Positions 51,133 through 59,364 of a DNA stretch of 64,000 nt are shown here, piece by piece (position 1 is the stretch's first letter; each line of letters opens with the position of its first letter). Source of the stretch: an uncultured Eubacteriales bacterium. Its GTDB lineage: Bacteria; Bacillota; Clostridia; Oscillospirales; CAG-272. The position numbers were made by a program, and so were the translations under genes. The stretch spans positions 34,886 through 98,885 of the forward strand of contig CAJLCI010000005.1 in NCBI GenBank assembly GCA_905205065.1, in the 5' to 3' direction. The notes beneath the pieces are model-generated. The model saw nothing but the letters and a program-made list of their open reading frames with translations. It was not told where the DNA came from and did not search any database.

Positions 51133-51633
51133 TTATTCGTAAATTACAGAGCATTTTTTGATTATAACTTCATCGGAAACAACGCGAGGATAATCGCCAG
51201 CGTCGGTCGGCACGGCCGCGATGCTGTCTACAACATCAATTCCATTTTTCACATAGCCGAACGGAGCATAGTATCCGTCAAGCGATTTGCAGCTGTCATC
51301 GAGACATATAAAAAATTGTGATGATGCCGTATCAAAACCGGATGTATAACTGCCGCTTCTCGCCATCGAAAGGACGCCCTTTCTGTGAGAAAGATTGTTG
51401 TCTATGCCGTTTGCACGGAATTCACCTCTGATTGTTTCGCTGGAACCGCCTGTTCCTGTTCCAGTAGGATCTCCGCCCTGTATTACAAATCCCGGAATAA
51501 TTCTGTGAAAATGTGTTCCGTCAAAAAAGCCTTCTTTTACAAGCTTTTCAAAGTTTGTGGCCGTGATCGGAGCGTCTTCTTTGCAGAGCTCGATGTCAAT
51601 TGTCTTTCCGTTCTGCATTTCAAATCTTATCAT
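51133..51633 (-). CDS. Cyclophilin-type peptidyl-prolyl isomerase
   Basis: A 166-residue single-domain cyclophilin without signal peptide. FFDGTHFHRIIPGFVIQGGDPTGTGTGG carries the catalytic Arg (FHRIIPGFVIQGGD), then GVLSMARSG, SSQFFICLDD (catalytic Phe) and FGYVKNGIDVVDSI. It catalyses cis-trans isomerisation at proline in the cytoplasm. Start ATG 51633 has AAAGGA upstream. It is a stand-alone gene, convergent with the DUF4830 gene and divergent from ytvI. Confidence 0.95.
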   Translation of the reverse strand: MIRFEMQNGKTIDIELCKEDAPITATNFEKLVKEGFFDGTHFHRIIPGFVIQGGDPTGTGTGGSSETIRGEFRANGIDNNLSHRKGVLSMARSGSYTSGFDTASSQFFICLDDSCKSLDGYYAPFGYVKNGIDVVDSIAAVPTDAGDYPRVVSDEVIIKKCSVIYE

Positions 51634-51922
51634 ATTCAGTTATCCTTTCGGCTTACAAAAATTAATATATATTTTTTAACTGCAAGTCTAACAGTGTAAA
51701 AAATCGGAAATAATATTTATGTCTATGCAAAGAGCATATGGATAAAGTAATGAAAATACCTAAGGAAGAATCTTTCATACCTCATACTTAATATCCCATG
51801 CTTAATACTTTATACTTTATCCAAACGGTGTAATAATACCTTGTATCGGCCACAGAAGTCGTAAATCATACGGCTCCGAGGCAGATAAAGCTTTGAGTAT
51901 CAACATAAGGAACGGTCATAAA

Positions 51923-53059
51923 ATGGAATTCAAAAAAGAAGAAGCGGAAAAGGATAGTTTGGTTTACCTTCCCGAAAAAGGATATAAGAGAATCGCGGTT
52001 ATAACCTTTTATATTCTTATTGGAATTATAGTAATACTTATAGCTATAAAATGTACTTTTGATTTTTTTCTTCCTTTTGTTCTCGCGTGGCTTGTATCTA
52101 TGCTGCTTCGTCCGCTTTTGATTAATATCAGAAAAAGGACGAAGCTTCCTCACCGACTGCTGTGCGTACTTGCCCTCGCTGTTTTCTTCCTGCTTGCAGG
52201 CGCAGCGATTTTCTGGGTAATTCAAAGACTGATTTTTGAGGCAGGAAACGCTCTTGGGGCGCTTATTGATAATTACGATGCAATTGAAGCCAAAGTTATG
52301 AGTATGGCAGAATGGATTGCAGCACGTCTTCCGTCACATAACGGAACTGCTGTCGCAGATGTCGACGCTGTTATAGAGGCTGGCCTCGGTATGGTTCAGA
52401 GTACGGTCAGCACAATTTCATCTAAACTGCCGATGGCGGCAGCCGCTGTTGCCTCCAAGCTTCCCGGCATTATGTTTTTTACTGTTATACTTGTAATGTC
52501 GTCATACTATATCAGCGCTGATCTTGGGAAAATTAATAAGAGGCTTGTTTCCTTTATTCCCGACAAAGCAAAGTCGTTTTTCTATAGTATATACGGAAAT
52601 ATGAAATATACAGGACTTTCTTATATGCGTGCTTACCTCTTTATAATGCTTATAACATTTGCGGAGCTTCTGACAGGATTCTTAATAATCGGAATCAGAT
52701 ATGCTGCAATCGCGGCGATGATTATCGCTTTTGCCGATATGCTCCCGGTTATCGGCGTTGGGATGATTATGATACCATGGGCACTTGTTTTGATTTTGCA
52801 AGGAAAAAGCTATCAGGGCATCGGCATTTTACTGATTCTTGTCGTTATAGAAGTTCTCAGGCAAGTACTGCAGCCCAAGATTGTGTCCGAAACCACGGGA
52901 CTTTCACCACTTTTGACCCTTATATGTATGTATGCTGGTTTTCGGGTTGCCGGATTTGCCGGTCTGATTTTTTTGCCTATGATAGTTCTGATTATAAAAA
53001 ATACTTTCTTCGGTACTGCTTCTGAGGCTGACGGCAATAATCAGTCTCCAGAGAAGTAA
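51923..53059 (+). CDS. ytvI: YtvI-like AI-2E family sporulation membrane protein
   Basis: A 378-residue membrane protein. ATG 51923 (MEFKKEEAEKD) has AAGGAAC upstream; an in-frame ATG ten codons earlier lacks one. About eight membrane helices are seen. YKRIAVITFYILIGIIVILIAIK, FFLPFVLAWLVSMLLRPLL, the MFFTVILVMSSYYISADL region, FADMLPVIGVGMIMIPWAL and the C-terminal VLRQVLQPKIVSETTGLSPLLTLICMYAG are the AI-2E transporter family features. This sub-branch is annotated as sporulation integral membrane protein YtvI in Firmicutes. It suggests a spore-forming lineage, though the role is not established. Confidence 0.87.
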   Translation: MEFKKEEAEKDSLVYLPEKGYKRIAVITFYILIGIIVILIAIKCTFDFFLPFVLAWLVSMLLRPLLINIRKRTKLPHRLLCVLALAVFFLLAGAAIFWVIQRLIFEAGNALGALIDNYDAIEAKVMSMAEWIAARLPSHNGTAVADVDAVIEAGLGMVQSTVSTISSKLPMAAAAVASKLPGIMFFTVILVMSSYYISADLGKINKRLVSFIPDKAKSFFYSIYGNMKYTGLSYMRAYLFIMLITFAELLTGFLIIGIRYAAIAAMIIAFADMLPVIGVGMIMIPWALVLILQGKSYQGIGILLILVVIEVLRQVLQPKIVSETTGLSPLLTLICMYAGFRVAGFAGLIFLPMIVLIIKNTFFGTASEADGNNQSPEK

Positions 53060-53106
53060 AGCCGCAAAGAATAAGTATTTTAGTTACTAACAATAATTGA
53101 TTATAT

Positions 53107-53148
53107 CATATTAATGTAAAGTTTGCAACCGATTTAAAAATTTTGATA
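53107..53148 (+). repeat. 42-bp dispersed repeat, copy 1 (upstream of tRNA-Leu remnant)
   Basis: ATTAATGTAAAGTTTGCAAC and the following CGATTTAAAAATTTTGATA match 53766-53807 with two differences. It lies about 110 bp before the tRNA-Leu remnant, as the second copy lies before the intact tRNA. Confidence 0.8.
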
Positions 53149-53255
53149 GTCTGAATGAGTGAAAATTTTCAATTTTATACCTTTGTCTGTATATTTTATT
53201 ACTATTGTGTTGTTTTCATCTCATCATTAAAAAAGTGATGTCTTTATGTTATTAT

Positions 53256-53288
53256 AGGTGCAGGTTCAAATTCTGTCTATTCGCATCA
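53256..53288 (+). pseudogene. tRNA-Leu 3'-end remnant
   Basis: AGGTGCAGGTTCAAATTCTG and the following TCTATTCGCATCA match the last 32 bases of the intact tRNA-Leu (53995-54026) with a few changes. The 5' two thirds are missing. A good terminator (AAAGAAGTCAA, 53295-53305, pairing with TTGACTTCTTT, 53320-53330, then TTTATTTT) still follows, so a whole tRNA gene once stood here. Confidence 0.75.
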
Positions 53289-53294
53289 GTGTTA

Positions 53295-53338
53295 AAAGAA
53301 GTCAATTTTTGAAAAGAAGTTGACTTCTTTTTTATTTT
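53295..53338 (+). terminator. Terminator behind the tRNA-Leu remnant
   Basis: AAAGAAGTCAA (53295-53305) pairs perfectly with TTGACTTCTTT (53320-53330), followed by TTTATTTTG. Confidence 0.7.
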
Positions 53339-53456
53339 GTGATAAGATTTAATAAGGAACACAATCTTACTTGCTGCATCCCATAAAGGAAAAGAGAAAT
53401 TATATTAACCGTTAAGAGATATTTATCAAATATTTTTATAATCGGAGGAAATAAAA

Positions 53457-53753
53457 ATGGACTTTGTAGATTTTGTATGTAACAGATTAAAGGGTGCAGG
53501 CGAGATTAGGGCGAAAAAGATGTTTGGAACATATAATATCTGTCTCAATAATATTAACTTGGGTGTTTTATGCACAGAGAAGTGGTATTTGAAAAAAACC
53601 GCTGCCGGAGATCGGTATCTTGCGGAAAAAGGAGTATATTTTGAAACAGGTGTTAAGGATAACAGCTATATCATTACAGATTTTACAAATGAACAATTAC
53701 TGTGTGAACTTGCACGTTTGACATATGACGAGTTAAAGAAATCAAAGAAATAA
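53457..53753 (+). CDS. TfoX N-terminal domain protein
   Basis: A 98-residue protein consisting of a single TfoX/Sxy N-terminal domain: MDFVDFVCNRLKGAGEIRAKKMFGTYNICLNNINLGVL, then LKKTAAGDRYL, a Glu/Gly-rich strand and ITDFTNEQLLCELARLTYDEL. In gammaproteobacteria the domain belongs to competence regulators; stand-alone copies in Firmicutes are uncharacterised. TCGGAGGAAATAAAA precedes ATG 53457. It lies between two copies of a 42-bp repeat and between a tRNA-Leu remnant and the intact tRNA-Leu, so it may have been brought in with the tRNA duplication. Confidence 0.85.
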   Translation: MDFVDFVCNRLKGAGEIRAKKMFGTYNICLNNINLGVLCTEKWYLKKTAAGDRYLAEKGVYFETGVKDNSYIITDFTNEQLLCELARLTYDELKKSKK

Positions 53754-53765
53754 AAGAAATCAAAT

Positions 53766-53807
53766 GATATTAATCTAAAGTTTGCAACTGATTTAAAAAT
53801 TTTGATA
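53766..53807 (+). repeat. 42-bp dispersed repeat, copy 2 (upstream of tRNA-Leu)
   Basis: ATATTAATCTAAAGTTTGCA and following bases match 53107-53148. It is one boundary of the duplicated segment around the TfoX-domain gene. Confidence 0.8.
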
Positions 53808-53882
53808 TCAAAACTAAAAATAAATTTGGTTTCATAATATATATTTAATCGCTAATTTGTCTCCGCTGAATTATTTTTAACA

Positions 53883-53911
53883 TTGACAAATTTATTTTTT
53901 TATGTTAATAT
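53883..53911 (+). promoter_or_regulatory. Promoter of tRNA-Leu
   Basis: TTGACA (53883-53888) and TAATAT (53906-53911) with a 17-bp spacer, 34 bp before the tRNA. Confidence 0.75.
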
Positions 53912-53944
53912 TAATATATGATATATAAGTTTTGTTATATAAAT

Positions 53945-54026
53945 GCGGATGTGATGGAATGGCAGACATGTCGGTCTTAGAAACCGATCCGAAAGGGTGC
54001 AGGTTCAAATCCTGTCATCCGCACCA
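53945..54026 (+). tRNA. tRNA-Leu (anticodon UAG)
   Basis: An 82-nt tRNA with encoded CCA. The acceptor stem GCGGATG pairs with CATCCGC (54016-54022), discriminator A, CCA at 54024-54026. The anticodon arm TCGGT-CTTAGAA-ACCGA gives anticodon TAG. A long variable arm (TCCGAAAGGGT) is that of a class II tRNA, and the T-arm has GGTTCAAATCC. Promoter upstream and terminator downstream are intact. It reads CUN leucine codons. Confidence 0.95.
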
Positions 54027-54027
54027 C

Positions 54028-54060
54028 ATCGGAACGAGTGTAACTCGTTCCGATTTTTTA
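54028..54060 (+). terminator. Terminator of tRNA-Leu
   Basis: ATCGGAACGAG (54028-54038) pairs with CTCGTTCCGAT (54044-54054), followed by TTTTTATT. Confidence 0.88.
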
Positions 54061-54616
54061 TTGAATAAAAAATTAGTCACCTGCTTCACTGTTCTTTCTT
54101 TTCTCAAATTCGCAAAAAGTCACGCTGTGCCTGTGCTTCTCGCTTGTAAACGCGCTCACGACGCTTCGCCTTGCTACCAACTTTTTGCGAGTTGCAAGAG
54201 TTCAAATCCCACTGCCAATATACCGAAAAAATCTTTTTTATAGTCTTAGACAAAACCCGGCCCTTTGTTTTCAATTGGCTGAGTTTTTTGCTTTCAAAAA
54301 GCTGATTCGCACACTATTAAATGCTTGCTATATAATATTAAGACGTGTCTGGCAGGCATAAAAAAGCGGAGGAGAATTTTGATTCTACGCCTATACTTTT
54401 TATACCGGATAACGCCAGATTTCTGCATAGCTGTTGCGCTTTATGTAAAACTATGATTATTAGATCCCGTTCTAAAACATAAGTGTTATAAATATTTTTC
54501 TAATAATATAAAAGAATATGTAACTAAAAAAATTAAATGCAAAATCTGTATTAATAGCAAATGTTCGTTAATATTAAAATTATTAAACGGAAAAATCAGA
54601 ATTTTACAAAAGCCTC
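54061..54616. other. Intergenic stretch after tRNA-Leu, no gene seen
   Basis: About 550 bp without a supported gene. GCAAGAGTTCAAATCCCACT at 54195-54214 looks like a T-arm and may be another tRNA remnant, but its stem does not pair well. The rest is AT-rich and unstructured to my eye. Confidence 0.4.
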
Positions 54617-54645
54617 TTGACAAAAGAAAATATTGATAGTATAAT
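54617..54645 (+). promoter_or_regulatory. Promoter of the tetR gene
   Basis: TTGACA (54617-54622) and TATAAT (54640-54645) with a 17-bp spacer, both consensus. Confidence 0.82.
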
Positions 54646-54672
54646 ATAACACCGATATATAACATTGTTATA
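54645..54672. promoter_or_regulatory. Palindrome overlapping the tetR promoter start
   Basis: TATAACA (54645-54651) and TGTTATA (54666-54672) form an inverted repeat with perfect 7-bp arms around the transcription start, a plausible autoregulatory operator. It differs from the GTTAGCG-type palindromes found downstream. Confidence 0.5.
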
Positions 54673-54685
54673 AGGAGGCGGTGAA

Positions 54686-55303
54686 ATGGATGAGTCGGAG
54701 CAGACAACACTCGAAAGGATTCATACTGCGGCACGGCAGGAATTTTTAAGCAAAGGATTTAGATCCGCCTCACTGCGTAATATCGTTAAGACGGCAGGTG
54801 TGACAACAGGCGCCTTTTACGGATACTTTTCTAGCAAAGAAGCTCTATTTGCTTCTATTGTAGAGCCTCACGCCGCCGCGGTTATGGGCAAATTCATGAC
54901 GGTACAGACAGAGTTTGCAGAGTTGCCTGATGAAGATCAGCCGGAGCATATGGGAAGAGAATCCGCTAAATGTGTGGAGTGGATGATTGACTATATGTAC
55001 GAACATTATGAGGAATTTAAAATTCTTATTTGCTGCGGAGACGGAACCCCATATGAGCACTTTATAGATTCGATGGTAGATGTTGAGGTTGAATATACTT
55101 TTCGATATATTGAAGTCTTGAAAAGTCTTGGCAGGGAAGTCCCTGAGATTGGACGTGAGCTCTGTCATATGATTGCAGACGGTATGTTTGAGGGTGTTTT
55201 TGAAGTGATCCGCCATGATATGTCGAAAAAGCAAGCAAAAATTTTTATTTCTCAGCTCCGTGAATTTTATACTGCGGGATGGATAAAAATTATGGGACAG
55301 TGA
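54686..55303 (+). CDS. TetR/AcrR family regulator
   Basis: A 205-residue protein with AAGGAGG before ATG 54686. Residues 8-55 are the TetR helix-turn-helix (RIHTAARQEFLSKGFRSASLRNIVKTAGVTTGAFYGYFSSKEALF). The remaining helical domain binds an unknown ligand and includes AKCVEWMIDYMYEHYEEFKILICCG. It lies directly upstream of two ABC half-transporters, and GTTAGCG-type palindromes lie in front of those and of the methyltransferase unit. It therefore probably represses the whole export region. Confidence 0.9.
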   Translation: MDESEQTTLERIHTAARQEFLSKGFRSASLRNIVKTAGVTTGAFYGYFSSKEALFASIVEPHAAAVMGKFMTVQTEFAELPDEDQPEHMGRESAKCVEWMIDYMYEHYEEFKILICCGDGTPYEHFIDSMVDVEVEYTFRYIEVLKSLGREVPEIGRELCHMIADGMFEGVFEVIRHDMSKKQAKIFISQLREFYTAGWIKIMGQ

Positions 55304-55327
55304 TGTCCTGTAATTTTTTGCGCATTG

Positions 55328-55343
55328 GTTAGCGTTCACTAAC
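55328..55343. promoter_or_regulatory. GTTAGCG-type operator upstream of the ABC pair
   Basis: GTTAGCGTTCACTAAC is a 16-bp inverted repeat with one arm mismatch, in the gap between tetR and the first ABC gene. Closely matching 16-bp palindromes are at 59275 and 59321. Confidence 0.65.
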
Positions 55344-55429
55344 TGAAATACGGATATCTGAATCTGCTAATGCAGTTTTCTGTATCATAAAAGTTATCAC
55401 AAGTAAAATTATCGCAAGGAGGATTGAAA

Positions 55430-57205
55430 TTGAAGAAAAATAAAAATTTTTCAGAGCTGATGAGTTATGCGGGCAAACACCGGCGTCTTACCTATCTGTC
55501 GCTTGTGTTATCGATTATCAGTGCAGTTTTTGCTTTGCTGCCGTTCGTTTTTATTTTCTTTATAATTAAAGAAATTATAAATGTTGCTCCGAATTATTCG
55601 GAGGCGGTAAGCGTTGTGCAAAACGGAAAGCTGGCCGTTTTGTTTGCGCTGATTTCCATAGTAATTTATGTAGGAGCGCTTATGTGTTCCCATAAGTCTG
55701 CGTTTCGTATCGCCGGGAATATTCGCAAAGCTTTGATAGCACATATCGCAGAACTCCCGCTCGGCTTTATCGGAGAAATGGGCAGCGGTAAAATCCGGCG
55801 TATTGTAAACGAGAGCAGCGCCGCTACTGAAACATATCTTGCTCATCAGCTTCCTGATATGGCAGGAGCAATTGCCACACCGCTTGGTTTGGTTATAATG
55901 CTGTTTTTATTTGACTGGCGCTTTGGCCTGATATGTCTTGTACCTGTTGTTCTCGGTTTTTCGGCTATGTTCAAAATGGCGGGGCCGAAAATGGCAGAGG
56001 ATATGAAAAACTACCAAAACGCTCTTGCCGATATGAACAATGAAGCAGTTGAATATGTACGCGGCATACCTGTAGTCAAAACTTTCGGTCAGACAGTATA
56101 CACCTTTAAACGTTTTAAAGATTCTATAGACAGCTATTACAAATTCTGTATTGCCTATTGTAAAAAGTGCCGTATGCCTATGCTTTTATATACTGTTTTT
56201 ATAAACAGTTCATTTGCTTTCTTAATTACGCTTGCATTGATTTTGGTAAGAGGCGAAGCGGTAACACAATCTATTTTGCTTAGTCTTGTTTTCTATGTGA
56301 TTTTTACTCCTGTGATCTCAACTTCTATGACGAAGGTTCTGTTCATGAGCGAGAACGGAATGATTGTGTCCGATGCGCTTGCAAGGATTCATTCAATTCT
56401 TGATTTGAAACCTCTGCCTGATGTGAAAATACCGGAATTACCGAAAAATAATTCGGTAGAATTCAGTAATGTTTCCTTCCGATACAGAGGAGGGAAGTCT
56501 GACGCAATTCGGGAAGTTTCCCTTACCGTTATGCCCGGAGAAACCGTCGCTTTAGTAGGGCCGTCAGGAGGAGGAAAAACAACTGCGGCGGGACTTATTT
56601 CCCGCTTTTGGGACGCAAATAGCGGTGAAATTAAAATTGGCGGTATTAATGTAAAGAACATAGAAAAGTCCGAATTGATGAAAACCGTATCCTATGTTTT
56701 TCAGGACAGCAGATTGCTAAAGACCTCAATTTTGGAGAATGTGAGAATATCGAAGCCGAACGCTTCGCGTAAAGATGTTGAAATCGCTTTGCATAAGGCT
56801 CAGTGCGATGATATTATTTCAAAGCTCCTCAATGGAATCGATACGGTGATCGGCACCAAGGGAGTATATTTATCAGGCGGAGAACAGCAGCGCATTGCAA
56901 TTGCCCGCGTTATATTGAAAAACGCGCCGATAGTTATTCTTGACGAGGCTACAGCCTTTGCGGATCCTGAAAATGAATTCCTTGTACAGCGCGCATTTGA
57001 AGAACTGGCGAAAGATAAGACCGTAATCATGATCGCTCACCGTCTGACGACGGTAAGAAATGCGGACAGAATTTTTGTTCTTAATGGCGGCAGGATTGAA
57101 GAATCCGGTACGCATGACGAGCTTGCCCAATGCGGAGGTTTGTATTCAAAGATGTGGAGGGACTATCAGACTTCGATCAGTTGGAATGTTGGAGGTGCGG
57201 GATGA
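55430..57205 (+). CDS. ABC half-transporter (membrane domain fused to ATPase), subunit 1
   Basis: A 591-residue protein. AAGGAGG (55416-55422) favours TTG 55430 as start (MKKNKNFSEL); an earlier TTG at 55424 is too close. Six membrane helices lie in residues about 20-300 and the ATPase from about 340: VGPSGGGKTT (Walker A), FQDSRLLK (Q-loop), YLSGGEQQRIAIARVIL (signature) and VILDEATAF (Walker B), HRL switch. It is an exporter-type (ABCB) half-transporter, heterodimerising with the overlapping next gene. In sequence it recalls the YbtPQ/IrtAB-like pairs; substrate unknown. TetR control suggests drug or metabolite transport. Confidence 0.92.
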   Translation: MKKNKNFSELMSYAGKHRRLTYLSLVLSIISAVFALLPFVFIFFIIKEIINVAPNYSEAVSVVQNGKLAVLFALISIVIYVGALMCSHKSAFRIAGNIRKALIAHIAELPLGFIGEMGSGKIRRIVNESSAATETYLAHQLPDMAGAIATPLGLVIMLFLFDWRFGLICLVPVVLGFSAMFKMAGPKMAEDMKNYQNALADMNNEAVEYVRGIPVVKTFGQTVYTFKRFKDSIDSYYKFCIAYCKKCRMPMLLYTVFINSSFAFLITLALILVRGEAVTQSILLSLVFYVIFTPVISTSMTKVLFMSENGMIVSDALARIHSILDLKPLPDVKIPELPKNNSVEFSNVSFRYRGGKSDAIREVSLTVMPGETVALVGPSGGGKTTAAGLISRFWDANSGEIKIGGINVKNIEKSELMKTVSYVFQDSRLLKTSILENVRISKPNASRKDVEIALHKAQCDDIISKLLNGIDTVIGTKGVYLSGGEQQRIAIARVILKNAPIVILDEATAFADPENEFLVQRAFEELAKDKTVIMIAHRLTTVRNADRIFVLNGGRIEESGTHDELAQCGGLYSKMWRDYQTSISWNVGGAG

Positions 57206-58935
57206 TAAGCAGAATGATGAAAAAGTATGCGCTCTCACGCGAAGGCGCGGTAGGGCTTGCACGAGCTGTCGCGGCATGTACGGTCGGAGATTTAGTATTG
57301 ATGTTTCCGGTCGGGCTCCTGTATTTTTTAGTGAGTGATTTTCTAAGTGGTACTGTTCCGGAAAATCATTATGCTATGTACGGTGTAGGTATTGCAGCGG
57401 CTCTTATTATGATTTTTCTTTCGGAACTGTGGAAATACAATTCAACTTACTTCTCTACATATCGGGAATCAGGCAGATGCAGAATACGTCTTGCCGAAAA
57501 GCTCCGCCGGCTTCCGCTTTCATTTTTCGGAAAAAAGGATTTGGCGGATCTTACCAATACCATGCTTGGAGACGTCGCCGTAACCGAGCAGATGTTTTCA
57601 CATTATGTTCCACAGTTTTATGCGTCTGTTCTATCCACCTGTTTGATTGCGGTAAGCTTGTTCTTTTATGATTGGCGTCTCGCGTTTGCCGCTCTTTGGG
57701 TTTTGCCGGTTGCACTTTTGATTGTCGGACTATCCAAAAAGGCGCAGAATTACTTCAGCCGCAAACAGAATGCGGCGCAGATTTCCGTGCAGGACGGAGT
57801 TCAGGAATTTCTTGAAACAGTGCGTGACCTGAAAAGCAACAATGCGGAAGAAGAATATCTGAGCGGATTATACCGAAAAATTGACGCTTTGGAAAGCCGG
57901 CATATGAAAAGTGAGCTCGGTACCGCCATGTTTGTTGTTCCTGCACAGATGATTCTGAAACTTGGCATCGCGACGGTAGCTCTTGTTGGCAGCATACTTC
58001 TCATTGATGGGACGCTTACGCTCATAACATTCTTTATGTTTATGCTTGTTGTTTCGAGAATTTACGAGCCGATGTCCTTCTCATTGCAGAATTTAGCGGC
58101 AATAAATTCTCTGCAAATCAACATTGACCGTATGAATGAAATTGAAAATTGCAAAGAACAGGACGGAAAAGGGGAATTTAAACCAAACGGCTATGATATT
58201 TCATTTGAAAATGTCGGATTTGCATATACCGGTGATGAAACTGTTCTTCAAAATGTATCATTTACGGCTAAGCAGGGGGAGGTTACAGCACTTATCGGAC
58301 CGTCGGGAGGCGGTAAAACTACAGCAGCAAAGCTTGCGGCAAGATTTTGGGACACTGATAAGGGGAAAATAACAATCGGAGGAATAGATGTCAGAACCGT
58401 TGAACCTGAACAGCTTCTGACGGCGTTTTCTATTGTCTTTCAGGACGTCACGCTTTTTAATAATACTGTAATGGAAAATATTCGCATCGGTAGAAAGAAC
58501 GCAACGGATGAGGAAGTTATAGAGGCGGCAAAACTGGCAAACTGCGATGAATTTGTGGAAAATCTTCCGGAAAAGTGGAACAGCAACATCGGTGAAAACG
58601 GCAGTGCGCTTTCCGGCGGAGAAAGGCAGCGTATTTCCATTGCACGCGCTTTTTTGAAAAACGCTCCAGTTATTTTGCTTGACGAGGCAACCGCTTCCCT
58701 CGATGCGGAGAATGAAACGGCAATTCAATCGGCACTTTCAAGGCTGATTGAAAATAAAACTGTTCTGCTGATTGCACATCGGATGCGGACGGTTGCCGGA
58801 GCTGATAAAGTAATTGTGCTGTCACATGGTACTGTAGCTGAACAGGGGAAACCCGAAAAACTTCTCGGAGAAAACGGTATCTATGCTCATATGGTAAAAT
58901 TGCAGACAGAAAGTCAGGACTGGTCGATTGGGTAG
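57202..58935 (+). CDS. ABC half-transporter, subunit 2
   Basis: A 577-residue protein. I start it at ATG 57202, which overlaps the stop of subunit 1 by 4 bp and follows GGAGG; the open frame extends 24 codons upstream into the other gene. Six membrane helices (residues about 20-300), then the ATPase: GPSGGGKTTAAKLAARF (Walker A), VFQDVTLF (Q-loop), ALSGGERQRISIARAFL (signature), VILLDEATASLD (Walker B) and AHRMRT. Translational coupling with subunit 1 indicates a heterodimer. It ends about 300 bp before the promoter of the methyltransferase unit. Confidence 0.92.
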   Translation: MISRMMKKYALSREGAVGLARAVAACTVGDLVLMFPVGLLYFLVSDFLSGTVPENHYAMYGVGIAAALIMIFLSELWKYNSTYFSTYRESGRCRIRLAEKLRRLPLSFFGKKDLADLTNTMLGDVAVTEQMFSHYVPQFYASVLSTCLIAVSLFFYDWRLAFAALWVLPVALLIVGLSKKAQNYFSRKQNAAQISVQDGVQEFLETVRDLKSNNAEEEYLSGLYRKIDALESRHMKSELGTAMFVVPAQMILKLGIATVALVGSILLIDGTLTLITFFMFMLVVSRIYEPMSFSLQNLAAINSLQINIDRMNEIENCKEQDGKGEFKPNGYDISFENVGFAYTGDETVLQNVSFTAKQGEVTALIGPSGGGKTTAAKLAARFWDTDKGKITIGGIDVRTVEPEQLLTAFSIVFQDVTLFNNTVMENIRIGRKNATDEEVIEAAKLANCDEFVENLPEKWNSNIGENGSALSGGERQRISIARAFLKNAPVILLDEATASLDAENETAIQSALSRLIENKTVLLIAHRMRTVAGADKVIVLSHGTVAEQGKPEKLLGENGIYAHMVKLQTESQDWSIG

Positions 58936-59059
58936 GTGAAAAATATTCGCAGAGCTGTTTCGGTACGAATAGCTCTGCCTTTTAATAAAGTATAAAGCCC
59001 CGTCATAACGCGTTTCGGAGACGGATCAAGCCACCGCCGGAAAAAATGAGTATAATCCG

Positions 59060-59202
59060 CCGTCTACAGATCCGAACGTCTTCACAGCCGAACGTCTTTA
59101 CAGCCGATATCATTACAGTCAAATATCTTTATAAACAAACACCTTTAAAACCAAACGTCTTTAAAAGCAAACATATTTAAAGCCGAATGTCTAACATACG
59201 CA
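59060..59202. repeat. Degenerate 16-bp tandem repeat array (about nine units)
   Basis: Units of the form ACGTCTTTACAGCCGA recur at 16-bp spacing: AACGTCTTCACAGCCG (59075), AACGTCTTTACAGCCG (59091), then progressively degenerate ATATCATTACAGTCAA, ATATCTTTATAAACAA, ACACCTTTAAAACCAA, ACGTCTTTAAAAGCAA, ACATATTTAAAGCCGA and ATGTCTAACATACGCA (to 59202). There are no spacers of the CRISPR type. It occupies the gap between the ABC pair and the methyltransferase promoter. Confidence 0.85.
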
Positions 59203-59234
59203 GACATCTCGCTTTTAGTTTTATCATATACAGC

Positions 59235-59264
59235 TTGACAAATATAGAAGAGTTGTGATATACT
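59235..59264 (+). promoter_or_regulatory. Promoter of the methyltransferase/MacB-like unit
   Basis: TTGACA (59235-59240) and TATACT (59259-59264) with an 18-bp spacer. The first GTTAGCG palindrome (59275) lies right at the transcription start. Confidence 0.72.
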
Positions 59265-59274
59265 ATAAAAATTA

Positions 59275-59290
59275 GTTAGCGACCGGTAAC
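59275..59290. promoter_or_regulatory. GTTAGCG-type operator at the transcription start
   Basis: GTTAGCGACCGGTAAC, a 16-bp inverted repeat with one arm mismatch, about 10 bp downstream of the -10 box, where a repressor would block transcription. Confidence 0.65.
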
Positions 59291-59320
59291 TTTAAACGGT
59301 TGTTTTCTTTAAAAAAATGA

Positions 59321-59336
59321 GTTAGCTTTCGCTAAC
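59321..59336. promoter_or_regulatory. Second GTTAGC-type operator in the leader
   Basis: GTTAGCTTTCGCTAAC, a 16-bp palindrome of the same size and ends as those at 55328 and 59275, located 30 bp after the previous one. Confidence 0.65.
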
Positions 59337-59364
59337 TTCAAAAAGGTTCATGAGGTGATACTGT

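Noticed and set aside
53932..54243. 103-codon open frame over the tRNA-Leu
   Set aside because: It is read through the tRNA and its terminator and resembles no protein.
59060..59202. CRISPR array
   Set aside because: Units abut without unique spacers, are only 16 bp and degenerate; no cas genes are in the window.
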